DNA from: JBBDMC01 sp963775235
Lineage (GTDB): Bacteria > Pseudomonadota > Alphaproteobacteria > Rhizobiales > Kaistiaceae
DNA length: 64,000 bases
Assembly (NCBI GenBank): GCA_963775235.1
Contig: CAVZHY010000005.1
Span: 571,134 to 635,133 of the forward strand
Direction of reading: 5' to 3'
Below are positions 51,340 through 60,772 of this stretch, in pieces (the first letter of the stretch is position 1; every line of letters starts with the position of its first letter). The notes below the pieces were generated by a model. The model was not told where the DNA came from, did no database searches, and saw only the letters and a list, made by a program, of their open reading frames with translations. The position numbers and the translations under genes were made by a program.

Positions 51340-52134
51340 TCAATGCTTGTGCTGCAGGGCGATCAGATATTCGGTCAGGTCGGACACCGACATGTCTTTT
51401 GGCTTGATTTCGGCGACGATGGCGCCGCGATCGAGCACGATGAGGCGGTCGGCAACCTCGTGCACGTGGGCGAGGTTGTGCTCGATGTAGATGCAGGCGC
51501 GGCCGGATTCCTTGATGCGCTTGACGAAGTCGATCACCTTGCGCACCTCGGCGACGCCCAAGGCGGCGGTGGGTTCGTCGAGGATGATGAGATCGGCGTT
51601 GTAGTGCATGGCGCGGCCGATCGCGATGCCCTGACGTTCGCCGCCGGACAGGTTGGAGACGGTCGAATCGACCGTGATGCCGGCGCCGCGGAAGCCGATG
51701 TCGTTGATGAGGATCTGGTTGGCGAGCTCTTTCTCGCGCTTGATGTCGATGAAGCCGAACCGATTGGTGATCTGGCGGCCGACGAAGAAATTGCGCCACA
51801 GCGGCTGTTTGTCGGCGAGCGATTTGTCCTGGTAGACGGTCTCGATCGACAGGTCATGGGCGGCGCGCACTGAATAGTCGGCCAGGTTCACTTGCTTGTC
51901 GCGGATGAACAACTTGCCCGTCTCCGGACGCAAAACGCCGGTGATCACTTTGATCAGCGTCGATTTGCCGGCGCCGTTGTCGCCGATCAGGCCGACGATT
52001 TCGTTGGTGCCGATGGCGATGTTGATGTCCCTGAGGGCGTGGATGGCGCCGAAATACTTCTGCACGCCCTCAAGGCGGACAATGGATTTGGCATCTGGTG
52101 GTTCATCAATGGCAGTGGCTGCCGTAACGCTCAC
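51340..52134 (-). CDS. Sugar ABC transporter ATP-binding protein (single ABC domain)
   Basis: The ATPase that powers the minus-strand sugar importer. The 264-residue product starts at GTG 52134 (VSVTAATAIDEPPDAKS) behind a GAGGGGGAAG site. It has Walker A GDNGAGKSTLIKVITG, Q-loop region YQDKSLADKQ, signature LSGGERQGIAIGRAMHYNAD and Walker B LIILDEPTAAL. Only one ABC domain is present, unlike RbsA or XylG, which are fused pairs; FrcA-like transporters use this form. The frame is open to 52245 but the added residues are not conserved. Confidence 0.9.
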   Translation of the reverse strand: MSVTAATAIDEPPDAKSIVRLEGVQKYFGAIHALRDINIAIGTNEIVGLIGDNGAGKSTLIKVITGVLRPETGKLFIRDKQVNLADYSVRAAHDLSIETVYQDKSLADKQPLWRNFFVGRQITNRFGFIDIKREKELANQILINDIGFRGAGITVDSTVSNLSGGERQGIAIGRAMHYNADLIILDEPTAALGVAEVRKVIDFVKRIKESGRACIYIEHNLAHVHEVADRLIVLDRGAIVAEIKPKDMSVSDLTEYLIALQHKH

Positions 52135-52448
52135 GCTGCTTCCCCCTCCCGTGAAGGTCGCCGTGTGGAACGAATGCCGTGGTCGTGAAGCCGGAGCGGC
52201 CAAAATGGGCTCTCTCAGAGCTTCGCGGGCGGTACTGCATATCATAATACGAATGCGATTTGCATCAGGCTACGGATATCCCTTACCCAACGCGAGCATG
52301 GACATGCGCTTGGTCCGGCGTGTTGGCATGGATCAACGCGGTAGCGGGTTCACGGCGTCGGGCGCTGCGACGGCCGACGGGCCTGGTTGCCCGTCTTCGG
52401 CCCGCGGCCTAAAAGACACGAAAACGGCCGCGGGAGGGCGGGGGGTAT
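52135..52448. promoter_or_regulatory. Divergent control region between the sugar ABC operon and pccA
   Basis: This 314-base gap must hold promoters for both directions. On the minus strand TATTAT (52249-52244) could be a -10 box for the ABC operon, with only a poor -35. An inverted repeat ATGC-N5-GCAT (52253-52265) lies directly upstream of it and could be an operator. I see no coding sequence here. Confidence 0.35.
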
Positions 52449-54453
52449 GTGTTCGCAAAGATCCTGATCGCCAATCGCGGCGAAATCGCCTGTCGCATCA
52501 TCCGCACGGCGCGGCGCATGGGGATCGCGACAGTCGCCGTCTTTAGCGACGCCGACCGTGACGCGCTTCATGTCGAAATGGCTGACGAGGCCGTCGCCAT
52601 CGGGCCGCCGCCAGCTGCGGTCTCTTATCTGGCGATCGACAAGATCGTCGACGCGTGCCGCGCCACCGGCTCCGACGCCGTCCACCCGGGCTACGGGTTT
52701 CTGTCCGAGCGCGCCGCTTTTGCCGAGGCACTCGCGGCCGCGGGCATCACCTTCATCGGCCCCCACGCCGGTGCCATCGCCGCCATGGGCGACAAGATCG
52801 AATTCGAAGAAGCTCGCCGCCGATTCCGGCGTCTCTACCGTTCCCGGAGCCCTCGCCACGGTCGACAACGACAGCGACGCGATCGCGGTCGCCGCCGACA
52901 TCGGCCTGCCGGTGATGATCAAGGCATCGGCCGGCGGCGGTGGCAAGGGCATGCGCATCGCCTTCACTGAGGCCGCGGTCGCTGCCGGTGTGCGATCGGC
53001 GCGCTCGGAGGCGCTGTCCGCCTTCGGCGACGACCGCGTTTTCATCGAACGCTACATCGAGACGCCGCGTCATATCGAGGTGCAGGTTCTCGGCGACAAG
53101 CATGGGAACGTTGTCCACCTCGGCGAACGCGAGTGCTCTATCCAGCGCCGTCACCAGAAAGTGGTCGAGGAGGCGCCGTCGCCGGCGGTCGATGCAATGC
53201 TGCGCGCTGCTATGGGCGCTCAGGCTGTCGCTCTTGCCAATGCCGTCGGTTACGATTCGGCCGGCACCGTCGAGTTCATCATGGATGCCGACCGTCGCTT
53301 CTATTTCCTTGAAATGAACACACGCCTCCAGGTCGAGCACCCGGTCACCGAGATGGTGACCGGCATGGATCTCGTCGAGCAGATGATTCGAGTGGCGGCC
53401 GGCGAGCCGCTTGGCTTCACCCAGGCCGACGTTCACATCGAGGGCTGGTCGGTCGAGACGCGCCTCTATGCCGAGGATCCGGCCCGCGGATTCCTGCCAT
53501 CGATCGGGCGCCTTGGACGGTACCGTCCGCCGGCGGCGGGGGAGAACGGCGACACCTCCGTCCGGGTCGATAGCGGCGTCGGCGAGGGGTCCGAGATTTC
53601 GATCCACTATGATCCGATGATCGCCAAGCTCGTCACCCACGGCCCCGACCGGGGCGCGGCGATCGATGCGATGGCCGGTGCCCTCGACCGTTTCGTCATC
53701 GACGGCGTTGCCAACAATCGCGCCTTCCTCTCCGCGATCATGGCCAGCCCCCGCTGGCGGGAGGGGCGGCTGTCGACTGGCTTCATCGAGGAGGAGTTCC
53801 CGGGCGGGTTCACTGCCGCCGCAACCGACGCGGGGATGCTCGATCGCCTCGCGGTCGTGGCACTGGCGATCGAGATTCGCGACCGCCAGCGGTTCCGGTC
53901 GCTGGCGGGGCGGCTGAACGGCGAAGGCGGGGCGTGGCGGCAGGAATGGATCGTCGCCGTTGGTGAAGGCCAGCGGGCGCTCGTCGCGCTCCGCGGAACC
54001 GACGGCAAGCTTGCGATCGGGCCGCGGCGGCGCAACACCCAGTCGGTAGTCTCGGACTGGAAGCCGGGAGACCCCGTCTGGGCAGGGAAGATCGGTCGCA
54101 GCGCGATGGTCGTGCAGGTGCGTCGCGATGGCGCCGGCCTCGTTCTTTCCTGTCGCGGCACCACCGCGGTCGCCCGGGTGATGGCGCCGCACGTGGCGGC
54201 GCTCGCCGCGCTGGTGCCGCAGAAGCGGCTCGCGAACGCCTCCAGGGAGCTGCGTTGCCCGATGCCTGGCCTCGTCGTGCGCATCGATGTGGCGGCCGGG
54301 CAGAAGGTGCATGCCGGCGAGGCGCTGGCCGTGGTCGAGGCGATGAAGATGGAGAACGTGCTGAGGGCCGAGCGCGACGCCACGGTTGCTCGTCTGGCCG
54401 TCGCCGCTGGCGACACCCTTGCGGTCGACGACATCATCATGGAGTTTGAGTAG
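52449..54453 (+). pseudogene. pccA: Propionyl/acetyl-CoA carboxylase alpha (biotin carboxylase plus BCCP), one frameshift
   Basis: The ATP-dependent biotin-carboxylating subunit. GTG 52449 gives MFAKILIANRGEIACRIIRT. The frame breaks in GAATTC 52800-52805: GDKIE should continue SKKLAADSGVSTVPGALATV. The rest has ATP-grasp KASAGGGGKGMRIAFTEAAV, the active-site FLEMNTRLQVEHPVTEMVTG and the biotin Lys in VVEAMKMENVLRAER. Corrected length is 667 residues, as for PccA. The order biotin carboxylase, BT linker, BCCP is complete. It partners with pccB at 44048; 3-methylcrotonyl-CoA carboxylase is less likely because the beta subunit is PCC-like. Confidence 0.9.
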
Positions 54454-54470
54454 CCACCCGGGAGCCATCC

Positions 54471-54977
54471 ATGCACATCGCCCAGATCAACGTCGGCCGT
54501 TTGCTCTATCCCCTCGACGATCCGCGCGTTGCCGATTTCGTCAACAATCTCGATCCGGTGAACGCGCTTGCCGAGGCCAGCGAGGGGTTCGTCTGGCGTC
54601 TCAAGGACGAGACCGGCAACGCCACCCACATCTCGGCCTTCGCCGACCCGACCATCCTCCTCAACATGTCGGTGTGGAAGACGCCGGAGGCGCTCTACGA
54701 GTTCGCCTACCGCACTGCCCACCGCCGCTTCGTGCAACGGCGCAAGGAGTGGTTCGAGCTGTTCGGAGCGACTTATCTCGCCCTGTGGTGGGTGGAGGAG
54801 GGGACGATCCCCGAGACGTCCGAAGGGAGCCGACGGCTTGCCCATCTTGAGCGCTTCGGCCCGACGGCTTACGCCTTCAATTTCCGCAAGCTCTTCCCGG
54901 CGACGGCGGATGCGGCGCCGCTCGGCGAGGTCGGCGATGGCCGCTCCAGTCCCGAGACCTATCGCTCCTGCGGCTAG
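54471..54977 (+). CDS. DUF3291 protein
   Basis: A 168-residue DUF3291 protein starting MHIAQINVGRLLYPLDDPRV, with AEASEGFVWRLKDETGNATH, WKTPEALYEFAYRTAHRRFV and LALWWVEEGTIPETSEGSRR. The fold is a dimeric alpha/beta barrel related to antibiotic-biosynthesis monooxygenases; no activity is known. It starts 18 bases after pccA. Confidence 0.85.
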   Translation: MHIAQINVGRLLYPLDDPRVADFVNNLDPVNALAEASEGFVWRLKDETGNATHISAFADPTILLNMSVWKTPEALYEFAYRTAHRRFVQRRKEWFELFGATYLALWWVEEGTIPETSEGSRRLAHLERFGPTAYAFNFRKLFPATADAAPLGEVGDGRSSPETYRSCG

Positions 54978-54990
54978 CCGGGTGCCCCGC

Positions 54991-55431
54991 CTAGTGCGCT
55001 ATCACCGCTGCACCTTCCTGGCCGTAATGCCAATCCACGTCCACGACGCGGTCCCCGAACTTGTTCGCCTGATCAACGTATTCCTGCCGTACACGCTGAA
55101 TGTCGGTGGTTCGCATTTCCTCGCAATGAGCGTTCAGGGCGGAAGGCTGGCCGTGCATCGCCTGCATCCATGCGGCGTTGACCGTGCGCTGAATGAACGT
55201 CCCGGTGCGGTCGTATGGCCAGTCATCGGGGCGGTTTGCGGTCAGGTAGAGTACCTTGCTCGACCCCCCGATACCGGCAAGGCACAAATAAGAAAGATCG
55301 GGAGGTGGCGTTGGCGCCGGCTTTGGAAATCCGGGACCGTTGTTTATCGGCGTTTCTCCGGCCAGAGCCGGTCCGCTCAGAATTGCACACGCGGTGACTA
55401 TCGCGTGGATGATGCGCTTTCCGTTGTTCAT
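54991..55431 (-). CDS. Small exported protein of unknown function
   Basis: A 146-residue product that I cannot assign to a family. It has a signal peptide (MNNGKRIIHAIVTACAILSG, cleavage near ALAGE) and a proline-rich stretch FPKPAPTPPPDLSYLCLAGI. Tyr/Trp-rich text NRPDDWPYDRTGTFIQRTVN and ERMRT-like MRTTDIQRVRQEYVDQANKF follow. Two Cys residues in the mature part could form a disulfide. Periplasmic location is likely. Confidence 0.65.
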   Translation of the reverse strand: MNNGKRIIHAIVTACAILSGPALAGETPINNGPGFPKPAPTPPPDLSYLCLAGIGGSSKVLYLTANRPDDWPYDRTGTFIQRTVNAAWMQAMHGQPSALNAHCEEMRTTDIQRVRQEYVDQANKFGDRVVDVDWHYGQEGAAVIAH

Positions 55432-55485
55432 GGTGGTCTGGTCCCATCGCAGTCTGAAGATGGCGCCGAAATAATAAGGAGTTGT

Positions 55486-55761
55486 ATGAAATCGATCCAC
55501 CTGCGTATCGAAGGCCGCGTCCAGGGCATTGGCTATCGCGCCTGGGCTGAGGAAGAGGCGATGCAGCGCGGCCTCGCCGGCTGGGTTCGAAATCGGTACG
55601 ACCGCTCCGTCGAGGCGGTCTTTACCGGCGACGACGAGGCGGTGGATGCCATGGTCGCCGCCTGTAACCGCGGTCCGCTCGGTGCCAGCGTTACCAGAGT
55701 GATGGCGACCGACTACGTCGGGCCGCCGTTCACCCGCTTCAGGGTGCTGCCGACGGAGTAG
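55486..55761 (+). CDS. acyP: Acylphosphatase
   Basis: Acylphosphatase hydrolyses carboxyl-phosphate bonds. The 91-residue product starts at ATG 55486 behind an AAGGAG site (MKSIHLRIEGRVQGIGYRAW). The catalytic Arg is in GRVQGIGYR (residue 18) and the catalytic Asn in GLAGWVRNRYDRSVEAVF (residue 36). Its end overlaps the end of lipB on the other strand by 23 bases. Confidence 0.93.
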   Translation: MKSIHLRIEGRVQGIGYRAWAEEEAMQRGLAGWVRNRYDRSVEAVFTGDDEAVDAMVAACNRGPLGASVTRVMATDYVGPPFTRFRVLPTE

Positions 55762-56458
55762 GTTCGGTTGCGCCGAACAGGGGCTCGAAGGCGCGCCCGA
55801 GTTCCACGTCGACATCGGCCATCGAGGCGTCGACGCCGAGGTCGGCGAGGCTGGTGACGCCCTGGTCGGTGATGCCGCAGGGCACGATGCCGGAATAGTG
55901 CGCGAGGTCGGGCGCGACGTTGATGGCGATGCCGTGCAGCGTCACCCAGCGGCGCACGCGGATGCCGATGGCGGCGATCTTGTCCTCGCGGCCGTCGCCC
56001 TTGTCGGGCCGCGGCACCCAGATGCCGACCCGGTTAGCCCGCCGCTCGCCGCGGACGCCGAAGGCGGCCAGCGTCGCGATGATCCATTCCTCCAGCGTGA
56101 GCACCAGAAGCCGCAGGTCCGGCTCGCGCTGTTTGAGGTCGAGCATCACGTAGGCCACCCGCTGTCCGGGGCCGTGGTAGGTGTACTGGCCGCCGCGGCC
56201 GCTACGGTGGACCGGGAAACGGTCGGGCATCAGCAGGTCACCGTCGCGGGCGCTGGTGCCGGCGGTGTAGAGCGGCGGATGTTCCACGAGCCACACCATT
56301 TCCGGCGCTCCCTCGGCACGGATCGCCTCGACACGGCGCTCCATGGCAGCGACCGCTTCCGGGTAGCCAACAGCCGCGTTGGCAACGGCCCAGTCGACCG
56401 GCTCTGGCTCGCGCGGCAGCATCGTGCGGATGCCTTGCGCGGATTCGATTGTGTCCAT
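55739..56458 (-). CDS. lipB: Octanoyl-[ACP]:protein N-octanoyltransferase
   Basis: LipB moves octanoyl groups from acyl carrier protein to lipoyl domains. The 239-residue product starts at ATG 56458 (MDTIESAQGIRTM). It has EHPPLYTAGTSARDGDLLMP, RGGQYTYHGPGQRVAYVMLD, the catalytic Lys in GREDKIAAIGIRVRRW and the catalytic Cys in SGIVPCGITDQGVTSLADLG. Longer starts upstream are not conserved. Confidence 0.94.
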   Translation of the reverse strand: MDTIESAQGIRTMLPREPEPVDWAVANAAVGYPEAVAAMERRVEAIRAEGAPEMVWLVEHPPLYTAGTSARDGDLLMPDRFPVHRSGRGGQYTYHGPGQRVAYVMLDLKQREPDLRLLVLTLEEWIIATLAAFGVRGERRANRVGIWVPRPDKGDGREDKIAAIGIRVRRWVTLHGIAINVAPDLAHYSGIVPCGITDQGVTSLADLGVDASMADVDVELGRAFEPLFGATEPTPSAAP

Positions 56459-56518
56459 GTCGTCCCTCTGATCGCACCCTATATGGGGTCGAACGAGGGG
56501 GCAAAAAGGAGCCCCGAC

Positions 56519-56812
56519 ATGCCCGCCAAAAGCACTTCGAAGTCCAAATATTGGTCTCAGGACGTGACCGAGCACAGCAACGCCCTCGACCTCGAGGAGG
56601 GCGTTTTCACCTGGGACGATCCGGCCTTGATCGCACGCTCGCTCAAGCGCTCGGCCGAACAAAGCAGCCGGCGCAAAGGGACCCCCCTCCAGTCGGCGAT
56701 GTCGATGCTCAACTTCTACATCAACCGTGCCGGCAGCGACCTTTCTGAGGATCGTCGGCGGGTGCTGGAGCGCGCCAAAGACGAGCTGCGCAAGGCTTTC
56801 GGGCGGGCCTGA
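56519..56812 (+). CDS. DUF3175 protein
   Basis: A 97-residue basic helical protein starting at ATG 56519 (MPAKSTSKSKYWSQDVTEHS) after an AAAAAGGAG site. LDLEEGVFTWDDPALIARSL and PLQSAMSMLNFYINRAGSDL match DUF3175, a family common in alphaproteobacteria with no known role. It is divergent from lipB. Confidence 0.85.
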   Translation: MPAKSTSKSKYWSQDVTEHSNALDLEEGVFTWDDPALIARSLKRSAEQSSRRKGTPLQSAMSMLNFYINRAGSDLSEDRRRVLERAKDELRKAFGRA

Positions 56813-56872
56813 GGCCGCCGGCGATTGCCTTGTAAGGGCGGGCCCGATTTGTTACATCAGGCCCGATTTCAT

Positions 56873-56957
56873 GCGGTCGTGGCGGAATTGGTAGACGCGC
56901 AGCGTTGAGGTCGCTGTGGGGCAACCCGTGGAAGTTCGAGTTTTCTCGACCGCACCA
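56873..56957 (+). tRNA. tRNA-Leu (anticodon GAG)
   Basis: A class II tRNA of 85 bases. The acceptor stem GCGGTCG (56873-56879) pairs with CGACCGC (56947-56953), followed by A and an encoded CCA. The anticodon stem CAGCG/CGCTG encloses TTGAGGT, giving GAG, which reads CUC and CUU Leu codons. The long variable arm (TGGGGCAACCCG) and T-loop GTTCGAGTT are present. Confidence 0.96.
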
Positions 56958-57096
56958 GATTTGCCCTCCTGATCGGCGGCTTCGGCCGCCGATCTGATTT
57001 TCACGACTGCCGGATTCCTTTTGTGTGCCGCCGGCGGCCGGTCTAAACATCGCGCCATCCCGATTGCCGCAATGTCGCCAGCCGAGGAGAACCGCG

Positions 57097-58503
57097 GTGA
57101 GCGATCCGATTAACGTCAACGACATCAAATCGACGGTCGCTGTCCGTGACGAGCGCGGCGATCTCGATGCGAGTTTTGTCGAGGCTGTCGAACAGGCAAT
57201 CTCGACCGATGATGCGTCGGCCGCACGCAGGCTCGTCGGCGCTCTCCACGAAGCCGACGTGGGTGATTTGATCGAGGCCCTGGAGCCGGACGAACGGCCT
57301 CGCCTGATCCGCCTCCTCGGCGATGACTTTGATTTCACCGCGCTAACCGAGCTCGACGAATTGGTCCGCGTGCAGATTCTGCAGGACCTGCCGGCCGGCG
57401 AGGTTGCCGAGGGCATCCTGGATTTGGATACCGACGACGCGGTCACGATCCTGGAGGATCTGGAACCGACCGAGCAGGCGGCGATCCTTTCCGAAATTCC
57501 GCCCCGCGAGCGGGTGGCGCTCGCCCGCGTGCTCGAGCTCCCCGAGGATTCGGCTGGCCGTCTCATGCAGACGGATTTCATCGCCGTTCCGCCGTTCTGG
57601 ACCGTTGGACAAGCAATCGACTACATGCGTGAAGCGAAGGACCTCCCCGACGAGTTCTATGAGTTGTTCGTTGTCGACCCTACCAACAAGCCGGTCGGCG
57701 CAATCGCCCTCAATCGGCTGCTCCGTTCCAAGCGGCCGACGTTGATCACCGACATCGCAGGCGAGACCATTCACACCGTCAACGCCAGCGACGATCAGGA
57801 GGACGTCGCTCGCGTCTTCGAACGCTACAACCTCGTATCTGCGGCCGTCGTCGACGCAGGTGGCCGCATGGTCGGCGTCATCACCATCGACGACATCGTC
57901 GATGTCATCGAGGAGGAAGCCGACGAGGACATCAAGCGGCTTGCGGGCGTCGGCAGCGAGGAAGCGCTGTCCGACAGCGTCTGGGCGATTGCCCGTGGCC
58001 GGTTTCCGTGGCTGGCGGTGAATCTCGTCACTGCCATCATCGCATCGATCGTCATCGGCTTGTTCGAAAGCCAGCTCCAGCGCATGGTCGCGCTCGCCGT
58101 GCTGATGCCGATCGTGGCGAGCCAGGGCGGCAACGCCGGCACGCAGACCATGACGGTGGCGGTGAGGGCGCTCGCCACGCGCAATCTCGGGCCCCACAAC
58201 GCGCTCCGCATTATCGGCCGCGAACTGCTCGTGGGGTTCTTCAATGGGCTTGCTTTCGCCGTCGTCATGGGCGTGATCGCCTACGTGTGGTTCCGGGTAC
58301 CCGACCTCGGTATTGTCATCGGGCTGGCCATGTTCACCAACATGCTCGCGGCGGCCATCGGCGGCATCCTCATCCCGCTGGGGCTCGACTGGTTGAAGGT
58401 CGACCCGGCGGTCTCGTCATCGCCGTTCGTCACGACGTTGACCGACGTGGTCGGATTTTTCTCGTTTCTGGCGCTTGCGGCGTGGTGGTTCGGGCTGCGG
58501 TAA
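57097..58503 (+). CDS. mgtE: Magnesium transporter MgtE
   Basis: MgtE is a Mg2+-gated magnesium channel of the inner membrane. The 468-residue product starts at GTG 57097 (MSDPINVNDIKSTVAVRDER) with a GAGGAGA site. It has the N-domain of Mg-sensing helices (about residues 40-140), two CBS domains (about 145-270, with VGVITIDDIVDVIEEEADED) and five C-terminal spans. The signature AVLMPIVASQGGNAGTQTMT holds the P-x5-QGGN pore motif. Confidence 0.95.
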   Translation: MSDPINVNDIKSTVAVRDERGDLDASFVEAVEQAISTDDASAARRLVGALHEADVGDLIEALEPDERPRLIRLLGDDFDFTALTELDELVRVQILQDLPAGEVAEGILDLDTDDAVTILEDLEPTEQAAILSEIPPRERVALARVLELPEDSAGRLMQTDFIAVPPFWTVGQAIDYMREAKDLPDEFYELFVVDPTNKPVGAIALNRLLRSKRPTLITDIAGETIHTVNASDDQEDVARVFERYNLVSAAVVDAGGRMVGVITIDDIVDVIEEEADEDIKRLAGVGSEEALSDSVWAIARGRFPWLAVNLVTAIIASIVIGLFESQLQRMVALAVLMPIVASQGGNAGTQTMTVAVRALATRNLGPHNALRIIGRELLVGFFNGLAFAVVMGVIAYVWFRVPDLGIVIGLAMFTNMLAAAIGGILIPLGLDWLKVDPAVSSSPFVTTLTDVVGFFSFLALAAWWFGLR

Positions 58504-58663
58504 CGCGCTCGCGGCCTGTTTCGCAGTGCAGCAATATGTTATCGGCCGGTTGCAAGCGGATGATTTCGCCTTTGCCGGCAAATCGGCTAGACAGGGGTCG
58601 AACGGGACGGCGACCGTCGCGGCCGAGACGGAGGGGAAGGGGCTAGGTCCCTGACGGCGAGAC

Positions 58664-59608
58664 GTGGGTGACGGTCTGATCAAGGTGGGCGTGGTTGGTC
58701 TCGGCGTCTTCGGCCGGCACCATGCACGCCACTACGCGGTCAGTCCCGCAGCGCGGCTCGTCGGTGTTGCCGACGTCGATTACGAGCGGGCCGGTCGGGC
58801 CGCTGACGATTTCGACACGGTCGCCTACAGCGACTACCGTGCCCTAATCAGGGCGGTCGACGCAGTTTCCATCGCTGTGCCGGCAATCGACCACGCGGCC
58901 GTTGCCCACGATTTTGTTTCGGCCGGTGTCCATGTCTTGCTTGAGAAGCCGATTGCGACCGACACAATCGCCGCCCGCACCCTGCTGCGTGCGGCCGAGG
59001 AAGCGGACGTCGTGCTGCAGGTCGGCCACATCGAGCGCTTCTCGCCGGTGGTGCGTGAGATGCGCGGCCGCGTGCACGACCCGCGCCGCATCTCAACTGT
59101 CCGGCGGGCGCCGTGGTCAGGCCGCTCGACCGATGTCGATGTGGTCCTCGACATGATGATTCACGATATCGACCATGTCCTGGCCTTCGCGTGCGCGCCG
59201 ATCGCCTCGGTGGCTGCAAGCGGCGTCGCTGTCAGGAGCGGTGCGATCGATGAAGCGGAAGCGTGGCTCACCTTCGCCAACGGCGTGGTCGCGACGCTCT
59301 CGGCAAGCCGGGTAGCAGCGGCGACCGAGCGCCGGCTCGCTATTACCGAGCCCAGTACGATGTTCGAAGCCGATCTGGTTGGGAACCGGCTGGCGATCGC
59401 CGATCGTGGCGGTGCATCGATCGACACACTCAGGTTTGAGGCCCACGACAACCTTGCCGCCGAGATCGCGGCGTTCCTCGCCTCGGTGGCGGGCGGTGAT
59501 CCGCCCGAGGTCGATGGCCGGGTAGGCCTTGCCGCGCTGACGGTAGCCGAGCGCATCCAGGCCGCGATCGAAGAGCCGGCAACTCCTCGCGCGAGGGCCA
59601 AGGCATGA
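58664..59608 (+). CDS. Gfo/Idh/MocA-family oxidoreductase
   Basis: A 314-residue NAD(P)-dependent dehydrogenase. The Rossmann motif is VGVVGLGVFGRHHARHYAVS and the EKP catalytic motif is HVLLEKPIATDTIAARTLL (about residues 90-108). It has the domain pattern of WlbA-like sugar 3-dehydrogenases, with MMIHDIDHVLAFA containing the catalytic Asp and His. GTG 58664 is the start. Its stop overlaps the ATG of the following aminotransferase (ATGA), so the pair probably makes an amino sugar nucleotide. Confidence 0.85.
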   Translation: MGDGLIKVGVVGLGVFGRHHARHYAVSPAARLVGVADVDYERAGRAADDFDTVAYSDYRALIRAVDAVSIAVPAIDHAAVAHDFVSAGVHVLLEKPIATDTIAARTLLRAAEEADVVLQVGHIERFSPVVREMRGRVHDPRRISTVRRAPWSGRSTDVDVVLDMMIHDIDHVLAFACAPIASVAASGVAVRSGAIDEAEAWLTFANGVVATLSASRVAAATERRLAITEPSTMFEADLVGNRLAIADRGGASIDTLRFEAHDNLAAEIAAFLASVAGGDPPEVDGRVGLAALTVAERIQAAIEEPATPRARAKA

Positions 59609-60765
59609 CGTCGGCGCGCCCGGTTCTCGCAACTGCCCCCGGCGGCCAAATTCCGTTGTTCGACCTTCACCGCCAGCGGGCCCGCCTCGGCGGCGAGCTT
59701 CATCGTCGCATGGACGCTGTCTTTGCCCACGGTCAGTTTGTGCTCGGCCCTGAGGTGGAGGAGTTGGAGCGCAGGCTCGCCGCCTACGCCGGCGTCGGCC
59801 ATGTGGTCGGCGTGTCGAGTGGCCGCGATGCGCTGATGATCGGGCTGATGGCGCTGGGCGTAAAGCCCGGCGACGCTGTCTTCGTCCCCGACTTTACGTT
59901 TGCTGCCACCGCCGGCGCGGTCGCCGCGATCGGTGCGACCCCGGTGTTCGTCGATGTTGACGATGCGACCTTCAACATCGATGTCGCCGACCTCGAACGC
60001 GCCGTCGGCGAGACCAGGGCGGCGGGTCGGCTCCGGCCTGCCGTGGTCATGCCGGTCGATCTGTATGGCCTGCCGGCCGACTACCCGGCCATTCTTGCTG
60101 TGGCTGAGCGCCAGGGCCTCACCGCGCTCGCCAACTCCGCGCAGAGTTTCGGCGGTGGTCACGGCAACGTTCGCGTTGGGGCGCTGGCTCCGATTACTGC
60201 CACCAGCTTTTATCCGACCAAGCCGCTCGGCTGCTACGGCGACGGTGGCGCCGTGCTCACCGACGACGAAGCGCTGGCCGAAACGGTGCGCATGATCCGC
60301 TCGCATGGGCGCGCCGGTACCGGTGACGAGGCGATCGTGCTCGGCCTCACCGGCCGGCTCGACACGCTGCAGGCCGCGGTGCTTCTTGCCAAGCTCGATG
60401 TGTTTGCCGACGAGCTGTCGCGCCGCCGGGCGATTGCTGCTCGATACGGCGCTGCGCTTGCCGACGTGCTCGCGGTGCCCGTCATTCCCGCAGGTTACGA
60501 AAGCGCCTGCGCACTCTACACCGTCCGGGTGACCGATCGCGACGCGGTCCGCGCCCGCCTCGACGCGATGGGCATCGGCACCGGCCTCTTCTACCGACTG
60601 GCTCTCCACCAGCACCCGGCGTTCAAGACTTACGGCGGCCGCAGCCTGCCGGTCTCCGAGCGTCTCGCCCGCGAGGTGCTGAGCTTACCCCTCCACGCCG
60701 ACTTGACCGATGACGAGGTCGAGCGGGTGATCGATGCTGTCCGAGATGCGGTCGGCAAGCGGTAG
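59605..60765 (+). CDS. DegT/DnrJ/EryC1/StrS-type sugar aminotransferase
   Basis: A 386-residue PLP-dependent enzyme of the kind that aminates keto-sugar nucleotides (WbpE-like). The N-terminal part has IPLFDLHRQRARLGGELHRR and FVLGPEVEELERRLAAYAGV. The PLP Lys is in TSFYPTKPLGCYGDGGAVLT. The usual EDAAQS motif reads LANSAQSFGGG, so the Asp that contacts the PLP ring nitrogen appears as Asn. It overlaps the Gfo/Idh gene by 4 bases. Function in cell-surface polysaccharide is inferred. Confidence 0.88.
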   Translation: MTSARPVLATAPGGQIPLFDLHRQRARLGGELHRRMDAVFAHGQFVLGPEVEELERRLAAYAGVGHVVGVSSGRDALMIGLMALGVKPGDAVFVPDFTFAATAGAVAAIGATPVFVDVDDATFNIDVADLERAVGETRAAGRLRPAVVMPVDLYGLPADYPAILAVAERQGLTALANSAQSFGGGHGNVRVGALAPITATSFYPTKPLGCYGDGGAVLTDDEALAETVRMIRSHGRAGTGDEAIVLGLTGRLDTLQAAVLLAKLDVFADELSRRRAIAARYGAALADVLAVPVIPAGYESACALYTVRVTDRDAVRARLDAMGIGTGLFYRLALHQHPAFKTYGGRSLPVSERLAREVLSLPLHADLTDDEVERVIDAVRDAVGKR

Positions 60766-60772
60766 CCGTGGA

